Origin: Pseudomonas mendocina | GTDB lineage: Bacteria; Pseudomonadota; Gammaproteobacteria; Pseudomonadales; Pseudomonadaceae | Assembly (NCBI RefSeq): GCF_900636545.1 | Contig: NZ_LR134290.1 | Coordinates: 3,348,001-3,412,000, forward strand | Length of the DNA: 64,000 nucleotides | Reading direction: 5' to 3' | Shown: positions 18,613-37,755 of the stretch, piece by piece | Layout: every line of letters begins with the position of its first letter | Position numbering within the stretch: the stretch's first letter is position 1 | Program-made: the position numbers and the translations under genes | The notes under the pieces: generated by a model | The model's input: only the letters and a program-made list of their open reading frames with translations | Told to the model about the DNA's origin: nothing | Database searches by the model: none

Positions 18613-19658
18613 GGAGTATCCGTCTGCCCTGCTGGCACCAGATCGAGCAATTCACGCACCACCACGGTGGCGAAACACCCGGCCGGCAGGACGAATGCAA
18701 GTTGCAGAATATCGGGCTCGGGATAATGCCATGACAGGCCGCCGATGGGGAGGCGCATAATTCGCCGTTCGTGCGCCATGTCCGCCTTGATCAGCCATTG
18801 CACCAGTTGTGCCGCCTCGTCGGCCACACTTTGCTCCAGCAGTTGGGTGCTGCCGCCGGTCGGCAGCGGTCCATCCCCCCAGAGCGGGGCAGTGGGATGC
18901 AGATCGAGAATGGCCAGGCGCGGATCACTGCATTCAGCCTCACCCGCCATGAAGAAACTGCGACTGCCGGTAAAGGCCAGCAGATCGCCAATCTGCGCCT
19001 GATTCCAGGTACCGGCGGCAACGCGCCTGGCCAGCACCTGGTTGAACAGGTAACTGCGCGCAGCCGAAAGCAAGCGCGAGCGCAGATTGCGCTGCACTGG
19101 CAGCTCCTGGCGCGAGGCAAAATCACGCGCCTGCTCGACATTGCCGCCATCGAAACCGAAACGCTGCAAACCGAAGTAGTTCGGCACGCCCTGCTCGGCG
19201 ATACGCTGCAGGCGCCGCTCAAGTGCTTCGCGATCCGCATCGAGCGCGGTCAAGCGCAGGGTGAAGCCGTTGGCGGAATGGGCGCCGCGCTGCAACTTGC
19301 GGTTATGCCGCTGGCTGCGCAGGATGACCAGATCATCGCCTTGCGCAGCCGCCAGTTCGGGATCTGCCTTGCCCGGCAGGTGCAGGCTGAACCACTGCCG
19401 GGTCAGCGCCTGGCGATCCTTGAGCCCGGCGTAACTGACCGCCTTGAGCGGCAAGCCGGCAGCACGGGCGATCCGCCGCGCCGCCTCTTCGGTATTCAGG
19501 CCACGCTTCTCCACCCACAGCCAGAGGTGCTCGCCCTGGCCCGTGAGCGGGATGTCGAGCACCTCATCGACCTGGAAATCCTCGGCCGTGGCCTTGAGCA
19601 CGGCACGCCCACAGGCCTCACCATGGGCGCGCGGCCCCAGCAGTTGCAGCTCGTTCAT
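18600..19658 (-). CDS. truD: tRNA pseudouridine(13) synthase TruD
   Basis: 352 residues. Catalytic Asp in [16 protein letters not shown] (KDR motif), plus [12 protein letters not shown] and the TRUD insertion domain. Modifies U13 of tRNA-Glu. The start overlaps the ispF stop by 4 bases (ATGA) and the stop overlaps surE. Confidence 0.95.
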   Translation of the reverse strand: MNELQLLGPRAHGEACGRAVLKATAEDFQVDEVLDIPLTGQGEHLWLWVEKRGLNTEEAARRIARAAGLPLKAVSYAGLKDRQALTRQWFSLHLPGKADPELAAAQGDDLVILRSQRHNRKLQRGAHSANGFTLRLTALDADREALERRLQRIAEQGVPNYFGLQRFGFDGGNVEQARDFASRQELPVQRNLRSRLLSAARSYLFNQVLARRVAAGTWNQAQIGDLLAFTGSRSFFMAGEAECSDPRLAILDLHPTAPLWGDGPLPTGGSTQLLEQSVADEAAQLVQWLIKADMAHERRIMRLPIGGLSWHYPEPDILQLAFVLPAGCFATVVVRELLDLVPAGQTDTPCEF

Positions 19659-20128
19659 GCCTTGACCAGCAAGGCGACGGCGTGCACCGCAATACCTTCC
19701 TCACGCCCGGTAAAGCCGAGCGTCTCGGTGGTGGTAGCCTTGACGTTGACTTGGTCAAGCTCGATGCCGAGGTCTTCGGCAATGCACTCGCGCATGCTCT
19801 GGATATGCGGCGCCATCTTCGGCGCCTGGGCGATGATGGTGGCGTCGACGTTGCCCACCGCATAGCCCTTGCCACGCACCAAGCCCACCACATGACGCAA
19901 CAGCACACGACTGTCGGCGCCCTTGAAGGTCGGATCGGTATCGGGGAAATGTCTGCCGATGTCACCCAACGCCACCGCACCGAGCAGGGCATCGCTCAGC
20001 GCATGCAGCAGCACGTCGCCATCGGAATGAGCGACAAGACCGAATTTATGGGGAATCCGTACACCACCCAGGGTGATGAAATCGCCTTCGCCGAAGCGGT
20101 GTACGTCATAGCCATGACCGATACGCAT
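19655..20128 (-). CDS. ispF: 2-C-methyl-D-erythritol 2,4-cyclodiphosphate synthase
   Basis: 157 residues, fifth step of the MEP isoprenoid pathway. [12 protein letters not shown] contains the zinc ligands D8 and H10; [21 protein letters not shown] and [19 protein letters not shown] are family signatures; the tail has [23 protein letters not shown] at 20128; longer in-frame extension upstream is not conserved. Also related by pathway to ispD (23805) and dxr (43708) in this window. Confidence 0.96.
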   Translation of the reverse strand: MRIGHGYDVHRFGEGDFITLGGVRIPHKFGLVAHSDGDVLLHALSDALLGAVALGDIGRHFPDTDPTFKGADSRVLLRHVVGLVRGKGYAVGNVDATIIAQAPKMAPHIQSMRECIAEDLGIELDQVNVKATTTETLGFTGREEGIAVHAVALLVKA

Positions 20129-20137
20129 AAAGAACAA

Positions 20138-20158
20138 CGCCCTGAAAAAGTCAGGGCG
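20138..20158 (-). terminator. Hairpin between fghA and ispF, probable fghA terminator
   Basis: Minus strand CGCCCTGA-CTTTT-TCAGGGCG followed by TTGTTCTTT. An 8-bp stem with a T-rich tail 10 bases before the ispF start. It may end the adhC–fghA transcript while lying in the ispF leader. Confidence 0.5.
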
Positions 20159-20240
20159 TGATTCTACATGCACAAGCCGCCGTAGGGGGCGCCAAGCACA
20201 CCGTCTGGCGTCGGCATCGCGCAATGCTGCGCACGGCACG

Positions 20241-21083
20241 CTACACCAACGCGTCAGCGTGATGACGCAGATGATCGTCGATGAAGCTGGCGATGAAGTA
20301 ATAGCTGTGGTCATAGCCTGGCTGCATGCGCAGAGTCAGCGGATGACCGGCGGCCTTGGCCGCAGCCTGCAGCGCCTGCGGCTTGAGCTGACCTTCGAGG
20401 AAATCATCGCGATCCCCCTGGTCGACCAGGATCGGTAGCTTCTCGTCAGCTTCGGCGATCAGCACGCTGGCATCCCACTCACGCCAGCGCGAACGCTCGT
20501 CACCCAGGTACAGGGAGAACGCCTTCTCCCCCCAGGGGCAGTTCATCGGATTGCTGATCGGCGAAAAGGCCGATACTGACTGATAACGCCCCGGGTTCTT
20601 CAGCGCACAGATCAACGCACCGTGACCGCCCATGGAGTGACCGGCGATGCCACGCTTGTCCGAGACGGGGAAGTTGGCCTCGATCAGTGCCGGCAGCTCC
20701 TGCACCACGTAGTCGTACATGCGGTAGTGGCGCGCAAAGGGTTCCTGGGTGGCATTGACATAGAAACCTGCGCCGAGGCCGAAGTCATAGGCGCCATTGG
20801 CGTCGTCGGCCACGCCTTCGCCACGCGGGCTGGTGTCCGGCGCGACGATGATCAACCCCAGCTCGGCCGCCATGCGCTGGGCGCCGGCTTTCTGCATGAA
20901 ATTCTCATCGGTACAGGTCAGGCCGCTCAGCCAGTACAGCACTGGCAACTTGGCGCCCTGCTCGGCCTGCGGTGGCAGATAGACGGCGAACACCATGTCG
21001 CAGTTGAGACTGCTGGAACGATGGCGATAGCGCTTGTGCCAGCCGCCAAAGCTCTTGTTGCTGGAAACGATTTCGAGGGTCAT
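20241..21083 (-). CDS. fghA: S-formylglutathione hydrolase
   Basis: 280 residues, alpha/beta hydrolase of the esterase D type. Catalytic Ser in [13 protein letters not shown], Asp region [12 protein letters not shown], His in [14 protein letters not shown]. It hydrolyses S-formylglutathione to formate and glutathione, the second step of formaldehyde detoxification. ATG at 21083 ([15 protein letters not shown]). It follows adhC on the same strand after a 99-base gap. Confidence 0.95.
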   Translation of the reverse strand: MTLEIVSSNKSFGGWHKRYRHRSSSLNCDMVFAVYLPPQAEQGAKLPVLYWLSGLTCTDENFMQKAGAQRMAAELGLIIVAPDTSPRGEGVADDANGAYDFGLGAGFYVNATQEPFARHYRMYDYVVQELPALIEANFPVSDKRGIAGHSMGGHGALICALKNPGRYQSVSAFSPISNPMNCPWGEKAFSLYLGDERSRWREWDASVLIAEADEKLPILVDQGDRDDFLEGQLKPQALQAAAKAAGHPLTLRMQPGYDHSYYFIASFIDDHLRHHADALV

Positions 21084-21182
21084 GAGCCGCTCCGTAGGGT
21101 GCGCCATGCGCACCAAGGGGTTGCAGTGCGCACAGGGCACCCCGCGAGAATTCGTGCGGCCATGAGGCCGCACGGCGTTTCA

Positions 21183-22358
<1,176 letters not shown>

Positions 22359-22429
22359 TCAACAGATATAAAAACATTATTGCCACACAGGGATAATATG
22401 CTCATCCGTCAATGACACTGGAGCAAACC

Positions 22430-23356
22430 ATGAGTCGCTGGGAAGGACTCGACGAGTTCGTCGCAGTCGCCGAATGTGGCCAGTTCAGCGCCGCCGCCGA
22501 GCGACTGGGACTGTCCACTTCGCAAGTCAGCCGCCAGGTGGCGCGCCTGGAGGACCGCCTGCAGAGTCGCCTGTTCTACCGCAGCACGCGTCGCGTGGCG
22601 CTGACCGAGGCCGGGCAACTGTTCCTGCAGCATTGCCAGCGCCTGCAGGATGCGCGCGAAGAAGCGCTGCGGGCAGTCGGCGACCTCGGAGCGGAGCCCA
22701 AGGGGCTGCTGCGCATGACCTGCGCGGTGGCCTATGGCGAGCGCTTCATCGTGCCGCTGGTGAATGACTTCATGGCTCGTCACCCGCAGCTGCGGGTGGA
22801 GATCGAACTATCCAACCGCCAGTTGGACCTGCTGCACGAAGGGCTGGACCTGGCCATTCGCCTGGGGCGCCTGCAAGACTCACGACTGATGGCGGCACGC
22901 CTGGCGCCTCGGGAAATGTACCTGTGCGCGGCGCCGGAATACCTGCAGCGCTATGGCCGGCCACACTCGTTGTCGGAACTGGCCCGCCACAACTGCCTGA
23001 TCGGCAGCAGCGATCACTGGAGCTTTGCCGAGAACAGCCGGGAAACTCAGGTTCGAGTACAAGGCAACTGGCGCTGCAACAGCGGCCAGGCCGTGCTTGA
23101 TGCGGCGTTGCGTGGGTTCGGCTTGTGCCAACTACCGGACTACTACGTGCTGGAATACCTGCGCAGCGGGCGACTGATCTCCCTGCTGGAACAGCATCGC
23201 CCACCGAATACCGCGGTCTGGGCGCTCTATCCGCAACAACGCCACCTCTCGCCGAAGATCCGTCAGCTTATCGACTCGTTGCGCCTGGGGCTCAGTCAGC
23301 GTGACGAGTACGCCGCGCCCGCCCGAGACGCTGCAACAACCTTGTCGCCCAGCTGA
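22430..23356 (+). CDS. gfnR: LysR-family regulator GfnR (formaldehyde detoxification)
   Basis: 308 residues. LysR HTH at the N-terminus (FVAVAECGQFSAAAERLGLS, then TSQVSRQVARLEDRL) and a substrate-binding-like effector domain. Divergent from adhC–fghA, the arrangement of P. aeruginosa GfnR, which activates these genes in response to formaldehyde. The ATG at 22430 has GGAG 8 bases upstream; an ATG six codons earlier has no clear site. The name rests on position and family. Confidence 0.8.
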   Translation: MSRWEGLDEFVAVAECGQFSAAAERLGLSTSQVSRQVARLEDRLQSRLFYRSTRRVALTEAGQLFLQHCQRLQDAREEALRAVGDLGAEPKGLLRMTCAVAYGERFIVPLVNDFMARHPQLRVEIELSNRQLDLLHEGLDLAIRLGRLQDSRLMAARLAPREMYLCAAPEYLQRYGRPHSLSELARHNCLIGSSDHWSFAENSRETQVRVQGNWRCNSGQAVLDAALRGFGLCQLPDYYVLEYLRSGRLISLLEQHRPPNTAVWALYPQQRHLSPKIRQLIDSLRLGLSQRDEYAAPARDAATTLSPS

Positions 23357-23467
23357 ACCGTCATGGAATGTCACAAGCCGGAGCGAAACTTGGACGGGGC
23401 GACCGCGTCACAACCAATGCCCCCCGCCAAACGGGGCCTCACGAACTCCCAGCATGAGGAAATGGTT

Positions 23468-23791
23468 ATGCAGGTTCTGGTCAACAGCGGTAAGCACGTC
23501 GCCTCGTCGATGGCCTTCAAGGAAGACATCAGCAGCCGCATCCGCAACAAGCTGCAACGCTACGAGGATCACCTCACCCGGATCGAAGTCCACCTTTCCG
23601 ACGAGAACGCACTCAAGAGCGGCCCCCAGGACAAACGCTGCAAGGTCGAGGCACGGATGAAAGGACGTGACCCAATGACGGTATCCCATGACGCCGAAGA
23701 ACTGCATCAAGCCATTGATGGCGCCATGAACAAGCTGACTAACGCACTGGATCGCAACCTGGGCAAGGACGCCAAGCGCTGGACCCATTGA
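23468..23791 (+). CDS. HPF/RaiA-like ribosome-associated protein
   Basis: 107 residues from the ATG at 23468, which has GAGGAA 6 bases upstream; an ATG two codons earlier is too close to that site. Pattern fits the HPF/RaiA (sigma-54 modulation) fold: ISSRIRNKLQRYEDHLTRIE, VHLSDEN, DKRCKVEARMKGRDPMTV, then an AIDGAMNKLTNALDRNLGK helix. Such proteins bind the 30S decoding centre and inactivate ribosomes. It is separate from the canonical hpf next to rpoN, so probably a second family member. Convergent with ispD. Confidence 0.75.
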   Translation: MQVLVNSGKHVASSMAFKEDISSRIRNKLQRYEDHLTRIEVHLSDENALKSGPQDKRCKVEARMKGRDPMTVSHDAEELHQAIDGAMNKLTNALDRNLGKDAKRWTH

Positions 23792-23804
23792 CGCCTCAAT
23801 CGAC

Positions 23805-24503
23805 TCAGTGGCCGCGCGGCCATAGCGACTGCAGATAATGCAAATCTTCCGGGCGGGTGACCTTGAGGTTGTCCGCCCGCCCCTCGATCAGGCGCGGCGA
23901 CTGCCCTGCCCATTCCATGGCCGAAGCTTCATCGGTGACCGCTACCTGCGCCTGCAGGGCCTGGCTCAGCGCCTGATGCAGCGCGCCAAGTCGGAACATT
24001 TGCGGCGTGTAGGCCTGCCAGATCACGCTGCGATCCACGGTCTGCGCCACTCGGCCGTCTGCACTGGCACGCTTGAGTGTATCGCGCGCCGGCACGGCCA
24101 GCAGGCCGCCCACCGGATCATCGGCCAGGCTTACCAACAGGCGGTCCAGGTCTTGCCTGGCGAGATTGGGACGCGCAGCGTCATGCACCAGCACCCAGTC
24201 CTCGGCTCCTGCGCCCTCGGCAAGCAACATCTGCAACCCGGCCAGTACCGAGTCGGCCCGCTCACGCCCGCCTGGCGCGCGATGCACACGCGGATCGTTG
24301 GCAACCGGGAGTTGCGGCCAGAACGGATCGTCCACCGCCACGCACACCATGGCACCCAGCAAGCTAGGATGATCGAGAAAGCAATGCAGGCTGTGTTCGA
24401 GAATGCTGCGACCGGCAATCTGCAGGTACTGCTTGGGGCGGTCGGCGGCCATCCTCGCACCGACGCCAGCGGCTGGAATCACCAGCCAGAATGGGATTGT
24501 CAT
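23805..24503 (-). CDS. ispD: 2-C-methyl-D-erythritol 4-phosphate cytidylyltransferase
   Basis: 232 residues. Nucleotidyltransferase start PAAGVGARMAADRPKQYLQI with the glycine-rich CTP loop and Lys; VLVHDAARPNL; TDEASAMEW near the end. Third step of the MEP pathway. Starts inside the last codons of ftsB (4-base overlap), the common ftsB–ispD pair of gammaproteobacteria. Confidence 0.94.
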   Translation of the reverse strand: MTIPFWLVIPAAGVGARMAADRPKQYLQIAGRSILEHSLHCFLDHPSLLGAMVCVAVDDPFWPQLPVANDPRVHRAPGGRERADSVLAGLQMLLAEGAGAEDWVLVHDAARPNLARQDLDRLLVSLADDPVGGLLAVPARDTLKRASADGRVAQTVDRSVIWQAYTPQMFRLGALHQALSQALQAQVAVTDEASAMEWAGQSPRLIEGRADNLKVTRPEDLHYLQSLWPRGH

Positions 24504-24778
24504 TCGGTCAGCAGGTAGAGGGTCTCACCCTCTTTGAGCATGCCAAGCTCCTGCCGTGCACGCTCTTCAACGGTCTCCATACCGCGCTTGAGCTCCATCA
24601 CCTCGGCCTCGAGGATGCGGTTGCGCTCCAACAGGCGCTCGTTCTCGCCTTGTTGCTCGGCGATCTGCTGCTGCAGGCGGCTTACCTGGGCAAGACTGCC
24701 CTCGCCGACCCACAGACGATACTGCAGACCGGCAAGCAGCAGGATCAGCACGATGAACAGCCAATACGGACTACGCAT
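24500..24778 (-). CDS. ftsB: Cell division protein FtsB
   Basis: 92 residues. One N-terminal membrane helix (YWLFIVLILLLAGLQYRLWV), a periplasmic coiled coil rich in Q/E/L (VSRLQQQIAEQQGENERLLE) and a C-terminal region ending in TLYLLTE. FtsB joins FtsL and FtsQ at the septum. ATG at 24778; upstream in-frame codons lie in a non-conserved region. Downstream of eno across a terminator and repeat. Confidence 0.92.
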   Translation of the reverse strand: MRSPYWLFIVLILLLAGLQYRLWVGEGSLAQVSRLQQQIAEQQGENERLLERNRILEAEVMELKRGMETVEERARQELGMLKEGETLYLLTE

Positions 24779-24914
24779 GGAGCGGCTCGCAGATTGAGTC
24801 ATCGGCATGGTAGGGGCTGCGTTCATGCTTGAAAAGAAGCCGACTGATGAGTGACATGGGGTTTCTGTACCTGCATCCGTGCAATGGTTCCCAAAGATCG
24901 ACGAAGCGTCCACG

Positions 24915-24937
24915 AAAAAGGGCGACTTGCGTCGCCC
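24915..24937 (-). terminator. Terminator downstream of eno
   Basis: Minus strand GGGCGAC-GCAA-GTCGCCC followed by TTTTTCG (stem 24920–24937). It lies about 135 bases after the eno stop, with the palindromic element 24952–25070 in between. Confidence 0.85.
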
Positions 24938-24951
24938 ATCTTCAGACTAAA

Positions 24952-25070
24952 ACGATCTCGCGAGCTAGAGACCTACAAGGCAAAAACAGGCGAGGAAGCG
25001 CAGTTTACTGAAGTAAATGAGCATTCCGAGCCTGTTTTTAACGCGGTAGGGCCGACGCGCAGCAGATCGT
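24952..25070. repeat. Palindromic intergenic element, copy A (after eno)
   Basis: Terminal ACGATCT (24952–24958) pairs with AGATCGT (25064–25070). Inside, GGCAAAAACAGGC and GCCTGTTTTTAACG are inverted, and TTTAC and GTAAA lie near the centre. The core (24979–25043) closely matches the core of copy B at 61999–62129: CAAAAAC, GGAAGCG, AGTTTAC, GTAAATGAGCATTCCGA and GTTTTTAACG. No ORF. Looks like a member of a dispersed non-coding palindrome family. It starts 3 bases after the eno stop. Confidence 0.7.
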
Positions 25071-25072
25071 GA

Positions 25073-26446
<1,374 letters not shown>

Positions 26447-26509
26447 TCACTCTGACTCACGGGTCAGGGGGATTTTTCTCGGGCGGCACTTTACCGGATT
26501 GCGTGCGGT

Positions 26510-29020
<2,511 letters not shown>

Positions 29021-29140
29021 TCAGTGCCGCCGGGGAAAGCGAAGGAGCGCCATCGACAACACAATGGCAAGCTCGCCAAGCTCCCTGAGGGAGTCGGCAA
29101 AAGCTGTATTAAGACGGGAGCGTAGTCTACCCGAAAGGCC

Positions 29141-30463
29141 TTACCAGCTCAAACCTTGCTCGCCGATAGGCGGCGACCAGTGCAGACGCACCCCGCTGGC
29201 CTCGATTCCTGGCTCTTGCGTCAGGTTCGCCACCGCCATCAGCTCATCGCCATCGAACAACAGCGGCAGGCGTGAGCGCACGAATAAAGGCACGCGCCTT
29301 TCATTGAGCAGGCGCTTGAGATCACGCCTGCCACGCCCCGGCACCTGTAGTGACTCACCGCCCTGGCGGTAACGCAGGTGCCAGCGACCTTGCGGCATCT
29401 CGCCCTGTAGATGCACATGACCATTGTCGGGAAGTTCGACCAATTCGGAAAACGAGTCGCAGGCTAGATCGAGTGGCTCCAGCGGCCGCAGCCACTCACC
29501 ACTGAGCCACCAAAGCCGCCCATCGGCGCGGTGCAACTCGCCATCGGCCAGTTTCCAGATCGGCGCCGCATCCGTGGCGGCATCACGCAGGTCACACCAG
29601 CCGGCCCAGTGATCGCTATCGGGCAAGCGCGTCAGCGGCGCCAGCCAGTGGCGCAGCAGATTGCGCTGACGCGCATCGCTCAGCGCGGTCACGGCCGACA
29701 AATCCAGAGAAGGCAACGGCAGCCAGGGTAAAGCGCAAACGCCACGCGCAGCCAGCAGGTCCGTCCCAGCCAGTTCGTCCAGCAATTGCTGGGCCTCGCT
29801 CAAATGGCCGGCACTGCGCGCAAGGCTTGCCGTCACCTGCGGCCAGCGCTCAGCCAGCAGCGGCATCACCTGCCTGCGCAGGAAATTGCGGCTGAAGCGC
29901 TCGTCGGCATTGCTCGGATCCTCGACCCAGGCAAGCCCATGACTCTGCGCATAGGCATGCAATTCGGCCCGCGAGCAGCCGAGCAAGGGCCGAAGCAGAG
30001 TGCCGCGACCCAATGAGCGACTGGCCGGCATGGCCGCCAGGCCCCGTACGCCAGCCCCGCGCAGTAGACGAAACAGCAGGGTTTCGGCCTGGTCGTCGCG
30101 ATGCTGGGCGCCTAGCAATACCTCGCCTGAGCCCAACCGCTCAGCGAACGCCGCATATCGCGCCCGCCGCGCGGCCTGCTCCAGGCTGGCCCCTGGCGCC
30201 ACCTGCACCCTGACGATGTCCAGTGGAATACCCAGCCGCGTGCAAACCTGCGCGCAATGCTCAGGCCAGCCATCAGCCGCCGGCTGCAGCCCATGATGGA
30301 CATGAATGGCGGACAGCGCTGGCAACTCCTCGTACCTCGCCCAGGCGGCGAGCAGATGCAGCAGCACGCTGGAATCCAGGCCACCGGAGAAGGCGATACG
30401 CCAGGCAGGAGCTGTGCGCCAGGGCTGCATGGCCTGGCGCAGGCGAATGGTGAGATCGGTCAT
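29141..30463 (-). CDS. tilS: tRNA(Ile)-lysidine synthase
   Basis: 440 residues. PP-loop ATPase SGGLDSSVLLHLL near the N-terminus; GAQHRDDQAETLLFRLLRG; C-terminal TilS substrate-binding domains. Makes lysidine-34 in the minor tRNA-Ile(CAU). Transcribed in the direction of pyrG after accA; a terminator lies between accA and tilS. Confidence 0.95.
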   Translation of the reverse strand: MTDLTIRLRQAMQPWRTAPAWRIAFSGGLDSSVLLHLLAAWARYEELPALSAIHVHHGLQPAADGWPEHCAQVCTRLGIPLDIVRVQVAPGASLEQAARRARYAAFAERLGSGEVLLGAQHRDDQAETLLFRLLRGAGVRGLAAMPASRSLGRGTLLRPLLGCSRAELHAYAQSHGLAWVEDPSNADERFSRNFLRRQVMPLLAERWPQVTASLARSAGHLSEAQQLLDELAGTDLLAARGVCALPWLPLPSLDLSAVTALSDARQRNLLRHWLAPLTRLPDSDHWAGWCDLRDAATDAAPIWKLADGELHRADGRLWWLSGEWLRPLEPLDLACDSFSELVELPDNGHVHLQGEMPQGRWHLRYRQGGESLQVPGRGRRDLKRLLNERRVPLFVRSRLPLLFDGDELMAVANLTQEPGIEASGVRLHWSPPIGEQGLSW

Positions 30464-30474
30464 CGGCCAAGCTT

Positions 30475-30498
30475 AAACAACAACGGGCCCGAAGGCCC
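30475..30498 (-). terminator. Terminator of accA
   Basis: Minus strand GGGCC-TTCG-GGCCC followed by GTTGTTGTTT, about 24 bases after the accA stop. Short but very stable UUCG-capped stem. Confidence 0.7.
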
Positions 30499-30521
30499 AT
30501 TGAGATATGCGCTGAGTGAAC

Positions 30522-31472
30522 TCAGGCGATGCCGTAGCTCATCAAGCGATCGTAACGGCGCTTGAGCAGCGCATCGGTATCGTGCTTCTGCAGGCTGGCG
30601 AGCTGCTTGGTCAGCTCCTGGCGGATCGACTCCGATGCTGCGGCCGGATCACGGTGCGCGCCACCCAGCGGCTCGGCGATCACCTGATCGACGATACCCA
30701 GATCCTTCAGACGCTCGGCGGTGATGCCCATGGCCTCGGCAGCATCCGGCGCCTTCTCGGCCGTACGCCAGAGGATCGAGGCGCAGCCTTCCGGCGAGAT
30801 CACCGAGTAGGTGGAGTACTGCAGCATGTTCAGCTGGTCGCAGACGCCAATGGCCAACGCACCGCCGGAACCGCCCTCGCCGATAACGGTGGCGATGATC
30901 GGGGTTTTCAGGCGCGCCATCACACGCAAGTTCCAGGCGATGGCCTCGCTCTGGCCACGTTCCTCGGCATCGATACCCGGGTAAGCACCGGGCGTATCGA
31001 TGAAGGTGAGGATCGGCATCTTGAAGCGCTCGGCCATCTCCATCAGGCGGCACGCCTTGCGGTAGCCTTCTGGACGCGGCATGCCGAAGTTGCGGCGTAC
31101 CTTCTCGCGCACTTCACGGCCTTTCTGGTGACCGATGATCATCACCGGTTGATCAGCCAGGCGCGCCACACCGCCGACGATGGCGGCGTCGTCGGAGAAG
31201 TGACGGTCGCCGTGCAACTCGTCGAACTCGGTGAAGATGTGCTGAATGTAGTCCAGGGTGTAGGGGCGGCGCGGGTGACGCGCGAGCTGCGCGATCTGCC
31301 AGCTGGTCAGGTTGCCGAAGATGCTTTCGGTCAGGGCGCTGCTCTTGTCCTGCAGGCGGGCAATCTCGTCGCCGATGTTCAGCGCGTTGTCATTACCAAC
31401 CAGGCGTAGCTCTTCGATCTTGGCTTGCAGGTCGGCGATCGGCTGTTCGAAATCGAGGAAATTCGGGTTCAT
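30522..31472 (-). CDS. accA: Acetyl-CoA carboxylase, carboxyltransferase alpha subunit
   Basis: 316 residues. Pairs with AccD to transfer carboxyl from biotin to acetyl-CoA, first step of fatty acid synthesis. [16 protein letters not shown] start, [52 protein letters not shown], and [16 protein letters not shown] at 31472, nine codons after an upstream in-frame Met that is not conserved. Confidence 0.96.
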   Translation of the reverse strand: MNPNFLDFEQPIADLQAKIEELRLVGNDNALNIGDEIARLQDKSSALTESIFGNLTSWQIAQLARHPRRPYTLDYIQHIFTEFDELHGDRHFSDDAAIVGGVARLADQPVMIIGHQKGREVREKVRRNFGMPRPEGYRKACRLMEMAERFKMPILTFIDTPGAYPGIDAEERGQSEAIAWNLRVMARLKTPIIATVIGEGGSGGALAIGVCDQLNMLQYSTYSVISPEGCASILWRTAEKAPDAAEAMGITAERLKDLGIVDQVIAEPLGGAHRDPAAASESIRQELTKQLASLQKHDTDALLKRRYDRLMSYGIA

Positions 31473-31524
31473 AGTCATCCGTCTTGCGTCGACGGCCAAG
31501 TGGCCGGGGAGCTGTATCCATTAG

Positions 31525-31550
31525 GCGCCCTACCTTAAGGGATAGGGCGC
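31525..31550. other. Strong hairpin between dnaE and accA
   Basis: GCGCCCTA (31525–31532) pairs with TAGGGCGC (31543–31550); the loop CCTTAAGGGA is itself partly palindromic. It lies in the 139-base dnaE–accA gap. There is no T run, so it may attenuate or process the dnaE–accA transcript rather than end it. Confidence 0.5.
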
Positions 31551-31611
31551 AGCGGGTCGACACCCTCGGGTGCCTTTGCTGTCACGAAGAGGAAATTCCC
31601 CCCCTCGTATA

Positions 31612-35142
<3,531 letters not shown>

Positions 35143-35213
35143 GGGCGGCCTTGCAGGTGAAAACGACAAAGCGCGGATTGTAGCCTAAGAGGGTCTGGCT
35201 TAGGGCCAGAGGT

Positions 35214-35840
35214 TCAGATCGGGGCTGCGATGCAATCGACAGCTACAGGCTCGAGCAACGCGCGCACTGGCGCGAAGGAGCGCCGATGGATGGGCGTCGG
35301 CCCCAGGCGTTGCAGGGCTTCCAGGTGAACAGGGGTGGGATAGCCTTTGTGACCGGCAATGCCGTAGCCGGGATAGAGGCGATCCATCTCGACCATCTCG
35401 CGGTCGCGGCTGACCTTGGCCAGGATCGAGGCCGCCGCAATTGCCGGAACGCGGCTGTCGCCCTTGACCACCGGTGCACTCGGCACCGCCAGCTTAGGGC
35501 AACGGTTGCCGTCGATCAGCGCCAACTTGGGCGTTACGCTCAGCCCCTCTACTGCGCGCTGCATCGCCAGCATGGTGGCATGCAGGATATTCAGGCGGTC
35601 GATTTCCTCGACCTCGGCGCGGGCGATGCACCAGGCCAGGGCCTTCTCACGAATCTCGTCAAACAGCAATTCACGGCGCGCCTCAGTGAGCTTCTTCGAG
35701 TCGTTCAGGCCGATGATCGGCCGCGCCGGGTCGAGGACCACCGCAGCCGTGACCACGGCACCGCAGAGAGGGCCACGACCGACCTCATCGACACCCGCGA
35801 CCAGCTCCTCAACCAGCGTGAAGTCGAGCCCCAGCTGCAT
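35214..35840 (-). CDS. rnhB: Ribonuclease HII
   Basis: 208 residues. Removes ribonucleotides from DNA. Catalytic acids in [32 protein letters not shown] and ALIDGNRCP. The start overlaps the lpxB stop (TGATG), coupling it to the lipid A operon, as in many gammaproteobacteria. Confidence 0.95.
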   Translation of the reverse strand: MQLGLDFTLVEELVAGVDEVGRGPLCGAVVTAAVVLDPARPIIGLNDSKKLTEARRELLFDEIREKALAWCIARAEVEEIDRLNILHATMLAMQRAVEGLSVTPKLALIDGNRCPKLAVPSAPVVKGDSRVPAIAAASILAKVSRDREMVEMDRLYPGYGIAGHKGYPTPVHLEALQRLGPTPIHRRSFAPVRALLEPVAVDCIAAPI

Positions 35841-36973
35841 CAGTCGCGCCCCGCCAGTTTCAACACCGCGTCAGCCGCCGATACCGAGGCATCACGGCGC
35901 AGCGCGCGATGGATCACGTCGAAGCCTTCGGTCTGTACCTGACCACCATCGATCAGCGGAGCCACGGCTTGCGCCAGGGCCTCTGGCGTCGCCGCATCCT
36001 GAATCAGCTCAGGCACCAGCAGGCGCTCGGCCAGCAGGTTGGGCAGCGAGATATAGGGGCTTTTGACCAGTTGCTTGAGGATGCGATAAGTCAATGGAGC
36101 CACACGGTAGGCAACCACCATCGGACGCTTGTACAACAGCGCCTCCAGAGTCGCGGTACCCGAAGCGATCAGCACCGCATCACAGGCCGCCAGCGCCTCA
36201 TGGGAACGGCCGTTGAGCAGCGTCAGCGGCAAATCCCGTCCGGCCAGCATTTGCTCTAGTTGCTCGCGGCGCTCGGGCGTGGCGCAAGGCAGGAGAAAGC
36301 GAACCCCCGGACGAAGTGCACGCAGGCGGATCGCGGCGTCAAGAAACAGCTCACCGAGACGCGCGACCTCGCCACCACGGCTCCCGGGCATCAAGGCAAC
36401 CACCGGCTCGTCATGCGGCAAATCCAGTGCCGCGCGCGCACCGGCTCGATCAGCCTGTTGCGGGATGGCATCGGCCAGCGGGTGGCCTACGAAGCGCACC
36501 GGTACCTGATGTTCATCGTAGAACTGCGCTTCGAAGGGAAACAGAGTCAACATCAGATCGCAGGCTTCACGAATCTTCAAAACCCGCTTCTGCCGCCAGG
36601 CCCAGACCGAGGGGCTGACGTAATGCACGGTCTTGATCCCGGCACGGCGCAGCTTGAGTTCCAGGCCCAGATTGAAGTCGGGCGCATCGATGCCGATGAA
36701 CACATCCGGCTTGGCGGCGATCAGATCACGCGCCAACTGTCGGCGCCGGCCGAGCAGTTCGAAAAGACGGCCGAGCACCTCGACCAGGCCCATGACCGCC
36801 AGGCGCTCCATGGGGAAATAGGATTTCAGGCCCTCGGCTTCCATACGCGAACCACCGACACCGATGAACTCGGCGTTCGGATAGCGCTGCTTGATGGCCT
36901 GCATCAGGCCGGAACCGAGGATGTCACCGGACGCCTCACCGGCGACCAGTGCGACGCGTAGTGGTCTGGTCAT
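35840..36973 (-). CDS. lpxB: Lipid A disaccharide synthase
   Basis: 377 residues, GT-B fold glycosyltransferase. [15 protein letters not shown] at the start, [47 protein letters not shown] and a [13 protein letters not shown] segment. Joins UDP-2,3-diacylglucosamine and lipid X. It follows lpxA by 5 bases and overlaps rnhB by one. Confidence 0.96.
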   Translation of the reverse strand: MTRPLRVALVAGEASGDILGSGLMQAIKQRYPNAEFIGVGGSRMEAEGLKSYFPMERLAVMGLVEVLGRLFELLGRRRQLARDLIAAKPDVFIGIDAPDFNLGLELKLRRAGIKTVHYVSPSVWAWRQKRVLKIREACDLMLTLFPFEAQFYDEHQVPVRFVGHPLADAIPQQADRAGARAALDLPHDEPVVALMPGSRGGEVARLGELFLDAAIRLRALRPGVRFLLPCATPERREQLEQMLAGRDLPLTLLNGRSHEALAACDAVLIASGTATLEALLYKRPMVVAYRVAPLTYRILKQLVKSPYISLPNLLAERLLVPELIQDAATPEALAQAVAPLIDGGQVQTEGFDVIHRALRRDASVSAADAVLKLAGRD

Positions 36974-36978
36974 AGGAA

Positions 36979-37755
36979 TCAGCGGGTGATGCCGCGGGTA
37001 GAAGCCTGGATGGAATCGCGAAATACCGCTACTTCGGGAAACTGCGCAGCGGACTCGGCCAGCTCACTCAGGGCCTGCTCCACCGTCAGCCCCTGGCGAT
37101 AGACCAACTTGTACGCCTTGCGCAAGGCCGCAATGGCTTCGGCAGAAAAACCGCGACGGCGCATGCCTTCGAAGTTCATGCTGCGCGCCTCGGCCGGGTT
37201 ACCGAAGACGGTGACAAACGCGGGTACGTCCTTACCGATGGCGGTACCCATGCCGGAAAAGCTGTGCGCACCAATGCGGCAGAACTGATGTACCAGGGTA
37301 TAGCCGGACAGGATCGCCCAGTCGTCGACCCAAACGTGGCCGGCCAGCGCCGTGTTGTTGACCAGGATGCAGTGATTGCCGATCACGCTGTCATGGCCGA
37401 TATGGGCATAGGCCATGATCAGGTTGTGGTTACCAATGGTGGTTTCACTGCGATCCTGCACGGTGCCCCGGTGAATGGTGACACCTTCACGAATCGTGTT
37501 GTGATCACCGATCACCAGGCGCGTAGCCTCGCCCTTGTACTTCAGGTCTGGCGTGTCTTCACCGACCGAAGAAAACTGGTAGATGCGATTGTGCTTGCCG
37601 ATCACGGTCGGCCCCTTGAGCACGACGTGCGGGCCGATGACTGTACCCTCGCCGATTTCCACATCGGGCCCGACAATGCTCCACGGGCCGACGACGACGT
37701 CGTCGGCCAATCTGGCACTGGGGTCGATGATCGCGCGAGGGTCAATCGAACTCAT
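36979..37755 (-). CDS. lpxA: UDP-N-acetylglucosamine acyltransferase LpxA
   Basis: 258 residues. Left-handed beta-helix of hexapeptide repeats ([22 protein letters not shown]) with the catalytic His in [15 protein letters not shown] and a C-terminal helical domain. First step of lipid A synthesis. Its start overlaps the fabZ stop by 4 bases. Confidence 0.96.
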   Translation of the reverse strand: MSSIDPRAIIDPSARLADDVVVGPWSIVGPDVEIGEGTVIGPHVVLKGPTVIGKHNRIYQFSSVGEDTPDLKYKGEATRLVIGDHNTIREGVTIHRGTVQDRSETTIGNHNLIMAYAHIGHDSVIGNHCILVNNTALAGHVWVDDWAILSGYTLVHQFCRIGAHSFSGMGTAIGKDVPAFVTVFGNPAEARSMNFEGMRRRGFSAEAIAALRKAYKLVYRQGLTVEQALSELAESAAQFPEVAVFRDSIQASTRGITR

